This document shows positions 50,672 through 58,951 of a DNA stretch of 64,000 bases, one piece after another. The first letter of the stretch is position 1, and each line of letters opens with the position of its first letter. The position numbers and the translations under genes are program-made. Source of the stretch: Yunchengibacter salinarum (lineage in GTDB: Bacteria > Pseudomonadota > Alphaproteobacteria > Sphingomonadales > Kordiimonadaceae); NCBI RefSeq assembly GCF_037658235.1, contig NZ_JBBJLN010000010.1:62001-126000 (forward strand), in the 5' to 3' direction. Under the pieces are notes generated by a model. It was not told where the DNA came from. It did no database searches and saw nothing but the letters and a program-made list of their open reading frames with translations.

Positions 50672-51970
50672 TCAAGCAGGCACGCGATCAACCTGTGCCC
50701 CGACGTGACGCAGCTTTTCCTCAAGGTGTTCATAGCCACGGTCCAGATGATACAGCCGGTTGATATGGGTTTCGCCGTCCGCCGCCAGCGCCGCCAGGCA
50801 CAGGCTCATGCTGGCGCGCAGATCGGTGGCCATGACCGGCGCGCCCACCAGCCGACGCACCCCGCGCACCGTGGCGCTGTTGCCGGTGATGGTGATATCC
50901 GCCCCCAGCCGCACCAGTTCGGACACGTGCATGAAGCGATTCTCGAAGATGGTTTCGGTGATCACGCTGGCGCCGTCGGCAATGCTGGCCAGCGCCATGA
51001 ACTGGGCCTGCATGTCCGTTGGGAAACCGGGAAAGGGCTGCGTGACCAGATTGAAGCCCGAAAGCGGCCCGGCGCGGCGCACATGCAGGTCCGCAGTGGT
51101 GGTGTCATCCGCCATGTCCACCAGGCCGCCCGCCGCCCTGAGGGCATCGATGATGGCCCCCATATGGTCGGCCCGCGCGCCCTTCAGGGTCAGGTCCCCG
51201 TCCGTCATCAGGGCGGCGATGGCATAGGAACCCGCCTCCACCCGATCCGGCATCACGTCGTGGGTGGCGCCGGTCAGCCGGTCCACGCCGTCTATGGTGA
51301 TGGTCTCGTGCCCCGCGCCCCGGATTTTCGCGCCCATGGCGGTCAGGCAGTCCGCCAGATCGACGATTTCCGGCTCCCGCGCGGCGTTTTCGATCACGGT
51401 GGTGCCGCGCGCCAGCACCGCCGCCATCAGGGCGTTTTCCGTCGCCCCCACCGATACGAAGGGAAAACGCACCGTGCCGCCGGTCAGCCCGCGCGGCGCG
51501 CTGGCCCGCACATAGCCATGTTCCAGCGTGATATCCGCCCCCATGGCTTCCAGCGCCTTCAGGTGCAGATCGATGGGCCGGTTGCCAATGGCGCAGCCGC
51601 CCGGCAGCGAAACCACCGCTTCCCCGGCACGGGCCACCAGCGGCCCCAGCACCAGAATGGAGGCGCGCATCTTTCGCACGATGTCATAAGGCGCCACCGT
51701 GTCGGTGATGTCCGCCGCATCGAAGGTCAGGCTGCGCCCCGCCAGCCGCCGACCGCCAAGCTGCTTGCCATGAGTTGTGACCGTCACCCCCATATGGTTC
51801 AGCAATTCGCCGAGCGTGGCGATATCCGCCAGCCGGGGCAGATTGGTCAGGGTCAGGGGCGCGTCGGTCAGCAGGGCCGCGCACATCAGCGGCAGGGCCG
51901 CATTCTTGGCGCCGGAAACGGGCAGGCTGCCCTTTAACCGGTGCCCCCCTTCAATGACGAGTTTTTCCAT
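50672..51970 (-). CDS. murA: UDP-N-acetylglucosamine 1-carboxyvinyltransferase
   Basis: A 432-residue MurA, which adds enolpyruvate to UDP-GlcNAc as the first committed step of peptidoglycan synthesis. LPVSGAKNAALPLM opens the sugar-nucleotide site and GGCAIGNRP holds the catalytic cysteine, the residue fosfomycin modifies. The DRVEAGSYAIAA and the TDLRASMSLCLAALAADGET blocks complete the two-domain EPSP-like fold. ATG 51970 has GAGG upstream. It follows dcd after 75 bases. Confidence 0.97.
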   Translation of the reverse strand: MEKLVIEGGHRLKGSLPVSGAKNAALPLMCAALLTDAPLTLTNLPRLADIATLGELLNHMGVTVTTHGKQLGGRRLAGRSLTFDAADITDTVAPYDIVRKMRASILVLGPLVARAGEAVVSLPGGCAIGNRPIDLHLKALEAMGADITLEHGYVRASAPRGLTGGTVRFPFVSVGATENALMAAVLARGTTVIENAAREPEIVDLADCLTAMGAKIRGAGHETITIDGVDRLTGATHDVMPDRVEAGSYAIAALMTDGDLTLKGARADHMGAIIDALRAAGGLVDMADDTTTADLHVRRAGPLSGFNLVTQPFPGFPTDMQAQFMALASIADGASVITETIFENRFMHVSELVRLGADITITGNSATVRGVRRLVGAPVMATDLRASMSLCLAALAADGETHINRLYHLDRGYEHLEEKLRHVGAQVDRVPA

Positions 51971-52045
51971 GGGTCGGGGCCTCTTGAACGGAACGGTATC
52001 GCACGCCAAGCATAGCAGTGCAGATGGCGGGAATGGGGCAGCGGA

Positions 52046-52600
52046 TCAGATCCGGGGCAGTGTCACGCCGCGCTGGCCCTGATATTTGCCCGCACGGGCC
52101 TTATAGCTGGTTTCGCACGGTTCATTGCCTTGCAGAAACAAGAACTGGGCCACCCCCTCATTGGCATAGATGCGCGCGGGCAGCGGTGTGGTGTTGGAAA
52201 ATTCCAGCGTCACATGGCCTTCCCAGCCCGGCTCCAACGGTGTCACATTCACGATGATGCCGCAGCGGGCATAAGTGGACTTGCCCAGGCATATCACCAG
52301 CACATCGTCGGGAATGCGGAAATATTCCACCGTGCGGGCCAGCGCGAAGCTGTTGGGCGGGATGATGCACACATCCTGATTCCGGTCCACGAAGCTTTTG
52401 GGGGAAAAGTTCTTCGGGTCCACTATGGCGCTGTCCACATTGGTGAATATCTTGAATTCCGGCGCCACGCGGGCGTCATAGCCATAGGACGACAGACCGT
52501 ATGAGATGCAATCCCCCCGCACCTGGCCGTCCTGGAACGGCTCGATCATGCCATGGTCCAAAGCCATGCGGCGTATCCACTTGTCGGACATGATCGACAT
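52046..52600 (-). CDS. dcd: dCTP deaminase
   Basis: A 184-residue trimeric dCTP deaminase that makes dUTP for thymidylate synthesis. The GDCISYGLSSYGYDARVA opening, KSTYARCGIIVNVTPLEPGWEGHVTLEF with the catalytic Glu and Arg, and ARIYANEGVAQFLF are diagnostic. GGGGAGAGAG precedes ATG 52600. Its start shares one base with the end of the small basic protein upstream (TGATG). Confidence 0.97.
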   Translation of the reverse strand: MSIMSDKWIRRMALDHGMIEPFQDGQVRGDCISYGLSSYGYDARVAPEFKIFTNVDSAIVDPKNFSPKSFVDRNQDVCIIPPNSFALARTVEYFRIPDDVLVICLGKSTYARCGIIVNVTPLEPGWEGHVTLEFSNTTPLPARIYANEGVAQFLFLQGNEPCETSYKARAGKYQGQRGVTLPRI

Positions 52601-52827
52601 CAGCTCTCTCCCCCTTTGTCCGGCCCGCCCGGTGGCCCGCCCGCGTCGCCCGGCTCCCCCTCGCCCTGCCCTTCGTCGCCCTGTGCCGTGGACGGCGCGG
52701 GGGCGGACGGCGTGGTGCGCGCGCGATTTTGCTGCTTGCGCCGCCTTAGATTGGCGCGCAACTGCCGGGCCAGCCGATCCTGCCGGTTCGCCGCGCCCGA
52801 TTTGCCGGATGTACTACCCTGCTTCAT
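52600..52827 (-). CDS. Small basic protein upstream of dcd
   Basis: A 75-residue protein with a lysine/arginine-rich middle (RQDRLARQLRANLRRRKQQNRAR) and a Gly/Pro/Asp-rich C-terminal tail. Such short conserved proteins are found upstream of murA or dcd in many alphaproteobacteria; function unknown, perhaps nucleic-acid binding. ATG 52827 is the most likely start; there is no strong ribosome binding site. Confidence 0.65.
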   Translation of the reverse strand: MKQGSTSGKSGAANRQDRLARQLRANLRRRKQQNRARTTPSAPAPSTAQGDEGQGEGEPGDAGGPPGGPDKGGES

Positions 52828-52990
52828 AACAGTATGAATGCGCGGGCGCCTTTGGGTTTTCAAGCCCTAACTGGCAAAGACGACCCCACACCGCCGCTTT
52901 TTAGCAAAATCCCCCTTGCATCCGGTGCCCGGCTCTGGCATATGCCCGCCAAGCCCCGGACGGCACCGTTCGGGTGTCCCCGCCTGACGG

Positions 52991-53065
52991 GCCGCTGTAG
53001 CTCAGTGGTAGAGCGCACCCTTGGTAAGGGTGAGGTCGAGAGTTCAATTCTCTCCAGCGGCACCA
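52991..53065 (+). tRNA. tRNA-Thr (anticodon GGT)
   Basis: The cloverleaf starts GCCGCTG and ends CAGCGGC-ACCA with encoded CCA. The anticodon stem CACCC/GGGTG surrounds TTGGTAA (anticodon GGT), and the T arm GAGAG-TTCAATT-CTCTC is complete. It reads ACU and ACC; the second Thr tRNA (CGT) is at 25.6 kb. Confidence 0.97.
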
Positions 53066-53076
53066 TGATTTTTTTG

Positions 53077-53327
53077 CGCTCACGCAAGCGTGCTGCGCAC
53101 GCGCTCCGCGAGGGCGCCGCACGGGCGGCGGGCCACGCTTGTGGCCTCCGCTCATCCCGCGCAATGGCGGGATGGCGGTAGAGGCGGCGCCGGAGCAATG
53201 TTCCCTTCACCGCTCACGCAAGCGTGCTGCGCACGCGCTCCGCGACGGCGCCGCACGGGCGGCGGGCCGCAGTCGCGGCCTCAGGCCCCCTGAACGGGCG
53301 CCTGTAGAAGCAACGCCGGAGCAATGG
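53077..53327. repeat. Tandem repeat of about 134 bp downstream of tRNA-Thr
   Basis: Two copies (53077-53210 and 53211-53327) share a near-identical 57-base 5' part beginning CGCTCACGCAAGCG and a 3' part ending CGCCGGAGCAATG, with a diverged middle. The 5' part contains overlapping dyads (for example GCTCACGCAAGCGTG and GCGCACGCGC). No gene is supported in this 340-base stretch between tRNA-Thr and katG. Confidence 0.85.
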
Positions 53328-53350
53328 TCCTCTTGGCGTGAGGCGCACGA

Positions 53351-53380
53351 GAAACCGGCGCCTCCGGGGAAGCGCCGGTC
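53351..53380 (-). terminator. Hairpin terminator of katG
   Basis: On the minus strand ACCGGCGC and GGCGCCGGT arms surround a loop, with a weak TTTCTC tail, about 25 bases past the katG stop. The short T run makes it a modest terminator. Confidence 0.5.
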
Positions 53381-53404
53381 ATGGTTTTCAGGCTGTGGGC
53401 CGGA

Positions 53405-55636
53405 TCAGCGGCGCAGGTCGAAGCGGTCGAGGCGCATCACTTTCACCCAGGCGTCCACAAAGTCCTGCACGAACTTGTCTTCGCCATCGGCAAAGGCATA
53501 AACCTCGGCCACGGCCCGAAGCTCTGAGTTGGAGCCGAACACCAGGTCCGCTTCCGTGGCGGTCCATTTCAGGTCGCCGCTCTGGCGGTCCCGACCCTCA
53601 AACACACCGTCATCATCGCCGGACGGCGCCCATTTGGTGTTCATGTCCAGCAGATTGACGAAGAAGTCATTGCTGAGCACGCCGGGCCGATCCGTGAACA
53701 CGCCGTGGTCCGCGCCGCCGGTATTGGCATCCAGCGCCCGCATCCCGCCGACCAGCACGGTCATTTCCGGCACGGTGAGCGCCAGTTGATCAGCACGGTC
53801 GATCATCATATGCGCGGGGGCGGCATCGAGCCCGTCCGCCATATAGTTGCGGAAGGCATCCGCTTTCGGTTCCAGCGGGGCGAAGGCGTCCGCGTCGGTA
53901 TGCTCGGCGCTGGCATCGGTGCGGCCCGGCGCCACTGGCACGGTGATGTCATGGCCCGCCTCGGCGGCGGCCTTTTCCACCGCGGCGGCGCCGCCAATGA
54001 CGATAACATCGGCCAGCGAGACCTGCTTGCCGCCGCCCAAATCGTCGTTAAAGTCCGCGCGCACATCTTCCAGCACGTCCAGCACGCGGGCCAGCTCGTC
54101 CGGGTCGTTCACCGGCCAGTCCTTTTGCGGGGCCAGCCGCACGCGGGCGCCATTGGCACCGCCGCGCATGTCACTGTCCCGATAGGATGAGGCCGCCGCC
54201 CAGGCCGTGCGCACCAGTTCCGGCACGGTCAGGTCGGTATCGAGAATGTGCGCCTTCAGGTCGGCAATGTCCGACTCGTCGATCAGCGTGTAGTCCGCTT
54301 CCGGCAGCGGGTCCTGCCAGAGCAGGTCTTCTTCCGGCACATGATCCCCCAGATAGCGGGATTTCGGCCCCATGTCCCGGTGGGTCAGCTTGAACCAGGC
54401 GCGGGCAAAGGCTTCCTCGAACGCTTCGGGGTTTTCCTGAAACTCCTTGGCGATCTTGCGATAGGCCGGATCCACCTTCAATGACAGGTCCGTGGTGAAC
54501 ATGATGGGGGCGTGGAATTTCTCCGGATCATGGGCATCCGGCACCATGCCATCCCCGGCGCCGTCCTTGGGCACCCACTGCGTGGCGCCACCGGGGGATT
54601 TGGTCTGCTCCCACTCGAAGCCAAAGAGATTATCCAGATATTGCGTGGTCCAGGCGGTGGGGCTGGCGGTCCAGGCGCCTTCAAGGCCGCTGGTCACGGT
54701 ATCCGCGCCCTTGCCGGTGCCGCACCTGTTTTCCCAGCCAAGGCCCTGTTTTTCAACGCCCGCGGCGGCGGGCTCCCGGCCCACGCACTCTGCCGGCTTG
54801 TGGGCGCCATGCGCCTTGCCGAAGGTGTGGCCACCGGCGATCAGGGCCACGGTTTCGCGGTCATTCATGGCCATGCGGGCAAAGGTGGTGCGAATCTGCT
54901 TGGCGGCGGCCATGGGGTCCGGCTTGCCGCCCGGCCCTTCCGGGTTCACATAGATCAAGCCCATCTGGCTGGCACCCAGCCCGTCTTTCAGATTGTCGCC
55001 GTCGTCATAGCGTTCCCGGCCCAGCATTTCCGCTTCCGGGCCCCAATAGACCCGTTCCGGTTCCCAGTCGTCCACCCGACCGGCACCAAAACCGAAGGTC
55101 TTGAAGCCCATGTCCTCCATGGCCACGGTGCCCGCCAGCACGATCAGGTCGGACCAGGAAATGCTGCGACCATATTTCTGTTTCAGCGGCCACAGCAGAC
55201 GGCGCGCCTTGTCCAGGCTGGCATTGTCCGGCCAGCTATTGAGCGGCTCGAACCGCTGCTGGCCGCCCCCGGCACCGCCGCGCCCGTCGGACGTGCGATA
55301 GGTGCCCGCCGCGTGCCAGGACATGCGGATGAAGAAGGGGCCGTAATGGCCGTAATCGGCGGGCCACCAGTCCTGCGAGGTGGTCATCAGTTCCTTCAGC
55401 TCGCCCTTCAGGGTATCAAGGTCGATGGTGCTGAACGCCTTTGCATAGTTGAAATCCGCGCCCATGGGGTCGGACACGGTGGCGTTCTGGCGCAGCGCGT
55501 GCAGATCGACCCTGTCGGGCCACCAGTGCTGCACGGATTTGGGTTCCTTGTCGGCCATGGATGGCCAGGCATGGGCCGCCATGGGCGTACCGGCCACGGC
55601 CATCAGAATGGCGGCGGATATGGTTTTTTTGAGCAT
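53405..55636 (-). CDS. katG: Catalase-peroxidase with signal peptide
   Basis: A 743-residue bifunctional heme enzyme that destroys hydrogen peroxide. The distal FIRMSWHAAGTYR triad (Arg, Trp, His), the proximal GGHTFGKAHG histidine and the Tyr in LIYVNPEGP (partner of Trp and a later Met in the Met-Tyr-Trp adduct) are all present, and the C-terminal inactive peroxidase-like domain is complete. Unusual for KatG, it starts with a signal peptide (LKKTISAAILMAVAGTPMAAHA, cleavage near residue 23), so the enzyme is probably periplasmic. GGGAGG precedes ATG 55636. Confidence 0.95.
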   Translation of the reverse strand: MLKKTISAAILMAVAGTPMAAHAWPSMADKEPKSVQHWWPDRVDLHALRQNATVSDPMGADFNYAKAFSTIDLDTLKGELKELMTTSQDWWPADYGHYGPFFIRMSWHAAGTYRTSDGRGGAGGGQQRFEPLNSWPDNASLDKARRLLWPLKQKYGRSISWSDLIVLAGTVAMEDMGFKTFGFGAGRVDDWEPERVYWGPEAEMLGRERYDDGDNLKDGLGASQMGLIYVNPEGPGGKPDPMAAAKQIRTTFARMAMNDRETVALIAGGHTFGKAHGAHKPAECVGREPAAAGVEKQGLGWENRCGTGKGADTVTSGLEGAWTASPTAWTTQYLDNLFGFEWEQTKSPGGATQWVPKDGAGDGMVPDAHDPEKFHAPIMFTTDLSLKVDPAYRKIAKEFQENPEAFEEAFARAWFKLTHRDMGPKSRYLGDHVPEEDLLWQDPLPEADYTLIDESDIADLKAHILDTDLTVPELVRTAWAAASSYRDSDMRGGANGARVRLAPQKDWPVNDPDELARVLDVLEDVRADFNDDLGGGKQVSLADVIVIGGAAAVEKAAAEAGHDITVPVAPGRTDASAEHTDADAFAPLEPKADAFRNYMADGLDAAPAHMMIDRADQLALTVPEMTVLVGGMRALDANTGGADHGVFTDRPGVLSNDFFVNLLDMNTKWAPSGDDDGVFEGRDRQSGDLKWTATEADLVFGSNSELRAVAEVYAFADGEDKFVQDFVDAWVKVMRLDRFDLRR

Positions 55637-55868
55637 GAGATCATCCTCCCTCGGTTGAAGACAGGGCAGCCCATACTCAAGACCACAAACAGGGCGGCGT
55701 GAACGGCTCGGCTTACCGCGTGGCGGGGCGCTTTCCCCCGGCCCGGCACCGAGCCCGATACCAACAGCCCCGATCCTGACGCGCCCCGCCGGAAAAGGGA
55801 AAGTGATTAGCTTGCAAAGTGTGAGTGAGCCGGGCGATCAACAGCGCCCCACCCCCGGATCGGCCCTG

Positions 55869-56219
55869 TCAATGCGCCTGTTTGCCGTGCTTGCGGATAC
55901 CAGCCATCAGGGGCTCTTTCAGGCGGCCCGTGGCGGCAAGCGCCAGCATTTTATAGTCCCCCATCAGGGACCAGAGCGGATAATCGAACGTGGCGGGGCG
56001 ATTGTGTTCGAACCGGTAATGCCCCACCCAGGCAAAGCCATAGCCGATCACCGGATAGAGCAGCAGCAGCGCCCATGTCTGTGTGATGACGGCATAAAGC
56101 GCCACCGCGCTGCCCAGCGTGGTGCCCGCATAGTGCAGCCGTCGGCAGGTGGGGTTGGCGTGTTCCGCCAGATAATAGGGGAAAAACGCCCGAAAACTGT
56201 CAAAGGCCGGTGCCGCCAT
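55869..56219 (-). CDS. DUF962/Mpo1-like membrane protein
   Basis: A 116-residue protein with about three membrane segments. The family pattern is FPYYLAEHANPTCRRLHYAGTT near the N-terminus with the metal-binding His, VGHYRFEHNRPATF and SLMGDYKML. Mpo1 in yeast is a 2-hydroxy fatty-acid dioxygenase; a similar lipid role here is only an inference, though the beta-oxidation operon is divergent next to it. Confidence 0.88.
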   Translation of the reverse strand: MAAPAFDSFRAFFPYYLAEHANPTCRRLHYAGTTLGSAVALYAVITQTWALLLLYPVIGYGFAWVGHYRFEHNRPATFDYPLWSLMGDYKMLALAATGRLKEPLMAGIRKHGKQAH

Positions 56220-56370
56220 GATGCGCCCTCCCTCAAAGCGTCATGAAGCTGTGCAAGGGTTGCAGCATAGCCGATTCGCACACGGATGGCGAGGGAAAGC
56301 GGCAGGCCTTCGGCGCGGCGCTCCTGAAAGGCCCGCAAAATCAGGGGCTCCGCCACGACCATGGAAACAG

Positions 56371-56394
56371 GTTGACGTTTACGTAAGCGTCAAC
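56371..56394. promoter_or_regulatory. Palindromic operator upstream of the MerR/beta-oxidation operon
   Basis: Perfect arms GTTGACG and CGTCAAC surround TTTACGTAAG, which itself contains the palindrome TTACGTAA. It lies 29 bases before the MerR start, in the divergent region shared with the DUF962 gene, a usual position for autoregulation by a MerR-family protein such as LiuR, whose known sites are ACGT-containing palindromes. Confidence 0.6.
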
Positions 56395-56422
56395 TACCAA
56401 AAAGGCGGGAGGACGACCGGCC

Positions 56423-57058
56423 ATGCGCCAGACAGCACATATCAGACCCCTGCCGCGAGGCACGGACCACGCGGACCAAAGCCCGCCCGGCGAGACCGCC
56501 GGGGCGAAGGGCGCGGCGCGCACCTACAGCATTCAGGACCTGAGCCGGGATTTCGGCGTTACGTCCCGCACTCTGCGCTATTATGAGGATCAGGGCCTGA
56601 TCAGCCCGCGCCGGGACGGACAGACCCGCATCTATACCGCCACGGATCGGGCGCGCATCGCCTGGATACTGCGCGGCAAGCGGGTGGGGTTCTCCTTGAG
56701 CGAAATCGGCGACATGCTGGACCTTTATGACCTTGGCGACGGGCGCGAAACCCAGCGCAAGGTGACCATCGACAAGTGCCGCGAGCGTATCCGCGATCTG
56801 GAAGCCCAGCGGGACGACATCAACGCCACCATCAATGAGCTGTCGGGCTTCGTATCGCTTTTGAACAATCTGGTTTGGGATTCAGGGCAAGGCGGCTGGG
56901 TGGATGGCCGCACCGGCGAGCCCCGGTCCCGCATTCCATCGCCGGCCAGCCGGGTGATCCCGGACGGGCAGCAGGCTGGCGCCCCTTCCCCGGCCCCCGG
57001 CCCGGAAAGCCGCCCGGACACAGACACAGCCACAGCCACAGAAACCGATAAGGACTGA
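56423..57058 (+). CDS. MerR-family regulator of the beta-oxidation operon
   Basis: A 211-residue MerR protein. The DNA-binding domain (about residues 35-105) has YSIQDLSRDFGVTSRTLRYYEDQGLISPRRDGQTRIY and DRARIAWILRGKRVGFSLSEIG; a coiled coil (RKVTIDKCRERIRDLEAQRDDINATI) mediates dimerisation. The N-terminal 34 residues and C-terminal 55 residues (Pro/Ser/Thr-rich) are low-complexity. It is first in the operon with the acyl-CoA dehydrogenase, thiolase and FadB genes, so it likely senses acyl-CoA or related compounds, like LiuR. GGGAGG precedes the ATG. Confidence 0.88.
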   Translation: MRQTAHIRPLPRGTDHADQSPPGETAGAKGAARTYSIQDLSRDFGVTSRTLRYYEDQGLISPRRDGQTRIYTATDRARIAWILRGKRVGFSLSEIGDMLDLYDLGDGRETQRKVTIDKCRERIRDLEAQRDDINATINELSGFVSLLNNLVWDSGQGGWVDGRTGEPRSRIPSPASRVIPDGQQAGAPSPAPGPESRPDTDTATATETDKD

Positions 57059-57063
57059 ACGCC

Positions 57064-58866
57064 ATGCCGAGCTATAAAGCACCCGTGAAAGACTTTCTCT
57101 ATATCCTGAACGATGTGTTGGGGATCGAGAAATATTCCAACCTGCCGGGCTATAGCGATGCCTCCCCCGATCTGGTGAAGGCCATCCTGGAAGAAGCCGC
57201 CCGGTTCACCGAAAACGAACTGGCGCCGCTGAACCGCATCGGCGACACCCAGGGCTGTATCCGCCACGAAGACGGCAGCGTGACCACGCCGGACGGATTC
57301 AAGGAAGCCTTCGATAAATATGTGGAAGGCGGCTGGATGGGCCTGACGGCGGACGAAGCCTATGGCGGCCAGGGCCTGCCCCATGTGCTGGGCATGTGCC
57401 TTGAGGAAATGATGGTGTCGTCCAACATGGCCTTTGCCATGTATCCGGGCCTGACCCACGGGGCCAGCGCCGCCATCGCCATTGACGGCTCTGACGACCA
57501 GAAACAGACCTGGCTGCCGAAAATGGTGGAAGGCCGCTGGACCGGCACCATGAACCTGACCGAACCCCATTGCGGCACCGATCTGGGCATGTTGCGCACC
57601 AAGGCGGAACCGCAGGCGGACGGCACCTATGCCATTACCGGCACCAAGATCTTCATTTCCGCCGGCGAGCACGACATGGCGGAAAACATCGTGCATCTGG
57701 TTCTGGCCCGCACGCCCGATGCCCCGGCGGGCACCAAGGGCATTTCCATGTTCATCGTGCCCAAGTTCACGCTGAACGCGGATGGCTCCATCGGGGAGCG
57801 CAATGGCGTTTCCTGCGGCTCCATCGAGGAAAAGATGGGCATTCACGGCAACGCCACCTGCGTGATGAATTATGACGGCGCCACCGGCTATATGATCGGT
57901 GAGGAGAACAAGGGCCTGAATTCCATGTTCATCATGATGAACGCGGCCCGCATCGGGGTTGGCCTTCAGGGGCTCGGCATTTCCGAGGTGAGCTATCAGA
58001 ACGCCGTGGACTATGCCAATGACCGCATTCAGGGCCGGGCGCTGACCGGGCCGAAGGCGGCGGACAAGCAGGCGGACCCGATCATCGTCCACCCGGATGT
58101 GCGGCGGATGCTGATGAACGCCAAGTCCTTCAACGAAGGGGCGCGGGCGCTGGCGCTGTGGTGCGCCCTGCTGGTGGACATGAGCCACAAATCGCAGACG
58201 GAGGAAGAGCGCCAGTGGGCCGACGACATGGTGAGCCTGATGACGCCGGTGCTCAAGGGCTTCTTCACCGACATGGCCTATGAAAACGCCACCAATGCCC
58301 AGCAGGTCTATGGCGGCCACGGCTATGTGAGCGAATGGGGCATGGAGCAGTTCGTGCGCGATGCCCGCATCGCCCAGATCTATGAAGGCACCAACGGCAT
58401 TCAGGCGCTGGACCTGGTGGGCCGGAAGCTGGGCAAGAACGGCGGTCGTGCCGTGCAGGGCTTCTTCAAGCATATCGAGGACTTCATCAAGGAGCAGGCC
58501 GACGACGAGAAAATGACCGACTTCACCGGTCCGTTGAAAGATGCCCTGAAAGACCTGCAAGCCTGCACCATGTGGCTGATGCAGAACGCCATGACCAACC
58601 CGGACAATGCGGGCGCGGGCTCGGTCGCCTATATGCATCTGTTCGGCTATGTGGCCGTGGGCTTCATGTGGGCGAAACTGGCGCGCACCAGCCTGGATGC
58701 CCTTGAAAACGGCGCCGACAATAAAGATTTCCATGAGGCGAAGCTGAAAACCGGGCGCTATTTCATGCGCCGCCGCATGAGCCAGACCAAGAGCCTGCGC
58801 GCCGAGCTTGAGGCGGGCGCAGACGATGTGATGGCGCTGGACGCGGACCAGTTCCTGGTCGCCTGA
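57064..58866 (+). CDS. Acyl-CoA dehydrogenase, FadE-like
   Basis: A 600-residue flavoprotein that introduces the trans double bond in fatty-acyl-CoA. It has the long form with a C-terminal extension (FSADDEKMTDFTGPLKDALKDLQACTMWLM region). NLTEPHCGTDLGMLRTKA is the FAD/substrate-binding block, and the C-terminal helical domain includes YGGHGYVSEWGMEQFVRDARIAQIYEGTNGIQALDLVGRK. It starts 6 bases after the MerR stop, as part of the operon. The chain-length specificity is not known; 3-methylmercaptopropionyl-CoA dehydrogenase (DmdC) is a related enzyme. Confidence 0.93.
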   Translation: MPSYKAPVKDFLYILNDVLGIEKYSNLPGYSDASPDLVKAILEEAARFTENELAPLNRIGDTQGCIRHEDGSVTTPDGFKEAFDKYVEGGWMGLTADEAYGGQGLPHVLGMCLEEMMVSSNMAFAMYPGLTHGASAAIAIDGSDDQKQTWLPKMVEGRWTGTMNLTEPHCGTDLGMLRTKAEPQADGTYAITGTKIFISAGEHDMAENIVHLVLARTPDAPAGTKGISMFIVPKFTLNADGSIGERNGVSCGSIEEKMGIHGNATCVMNYDGATGYMIGEENKGLNSMFIMMNAARIGVGLQGLGISEVSYQNAVDYANDRIQGRALTGPKAADKQADPIIVHPDVRRMLMNAKSFNEGARALALWCALLVDMSHKSQTEEERQWADDMVSLMTPVLKGFFTDMAYENATNAQQVYGGHGYVSEWGMEQFVRDARIAQIYEGTNGIQALDLVGRKLGKNGGRAVQGFFKHIEDFIKEQADDEKMTDFTGPLKDALKDLQACTMWLMQNAMTNPDNAGAGSVAYMHLFGYVAVGFMWAKLARTSLDALENGADNKDFHEAKLKTGRYFMRRRMSQTKSLRAELEAGADDVMALDADQFLVA

Positions 58867-58951
58867 CAGCACGGGATGACAGGCCGGGCGGATACCGCCC
58901 GGCCCCGCACACATTGAGCGAACACCCAAGGCCCACTGGAGGGGAAACATC

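Noticed and set aside
53090..53501. Short plus-strand Arg/Ala-rich frames downstream of tRNA-Thr
   Set aside because: They arise from the tandem repeat and the antisense of katG.
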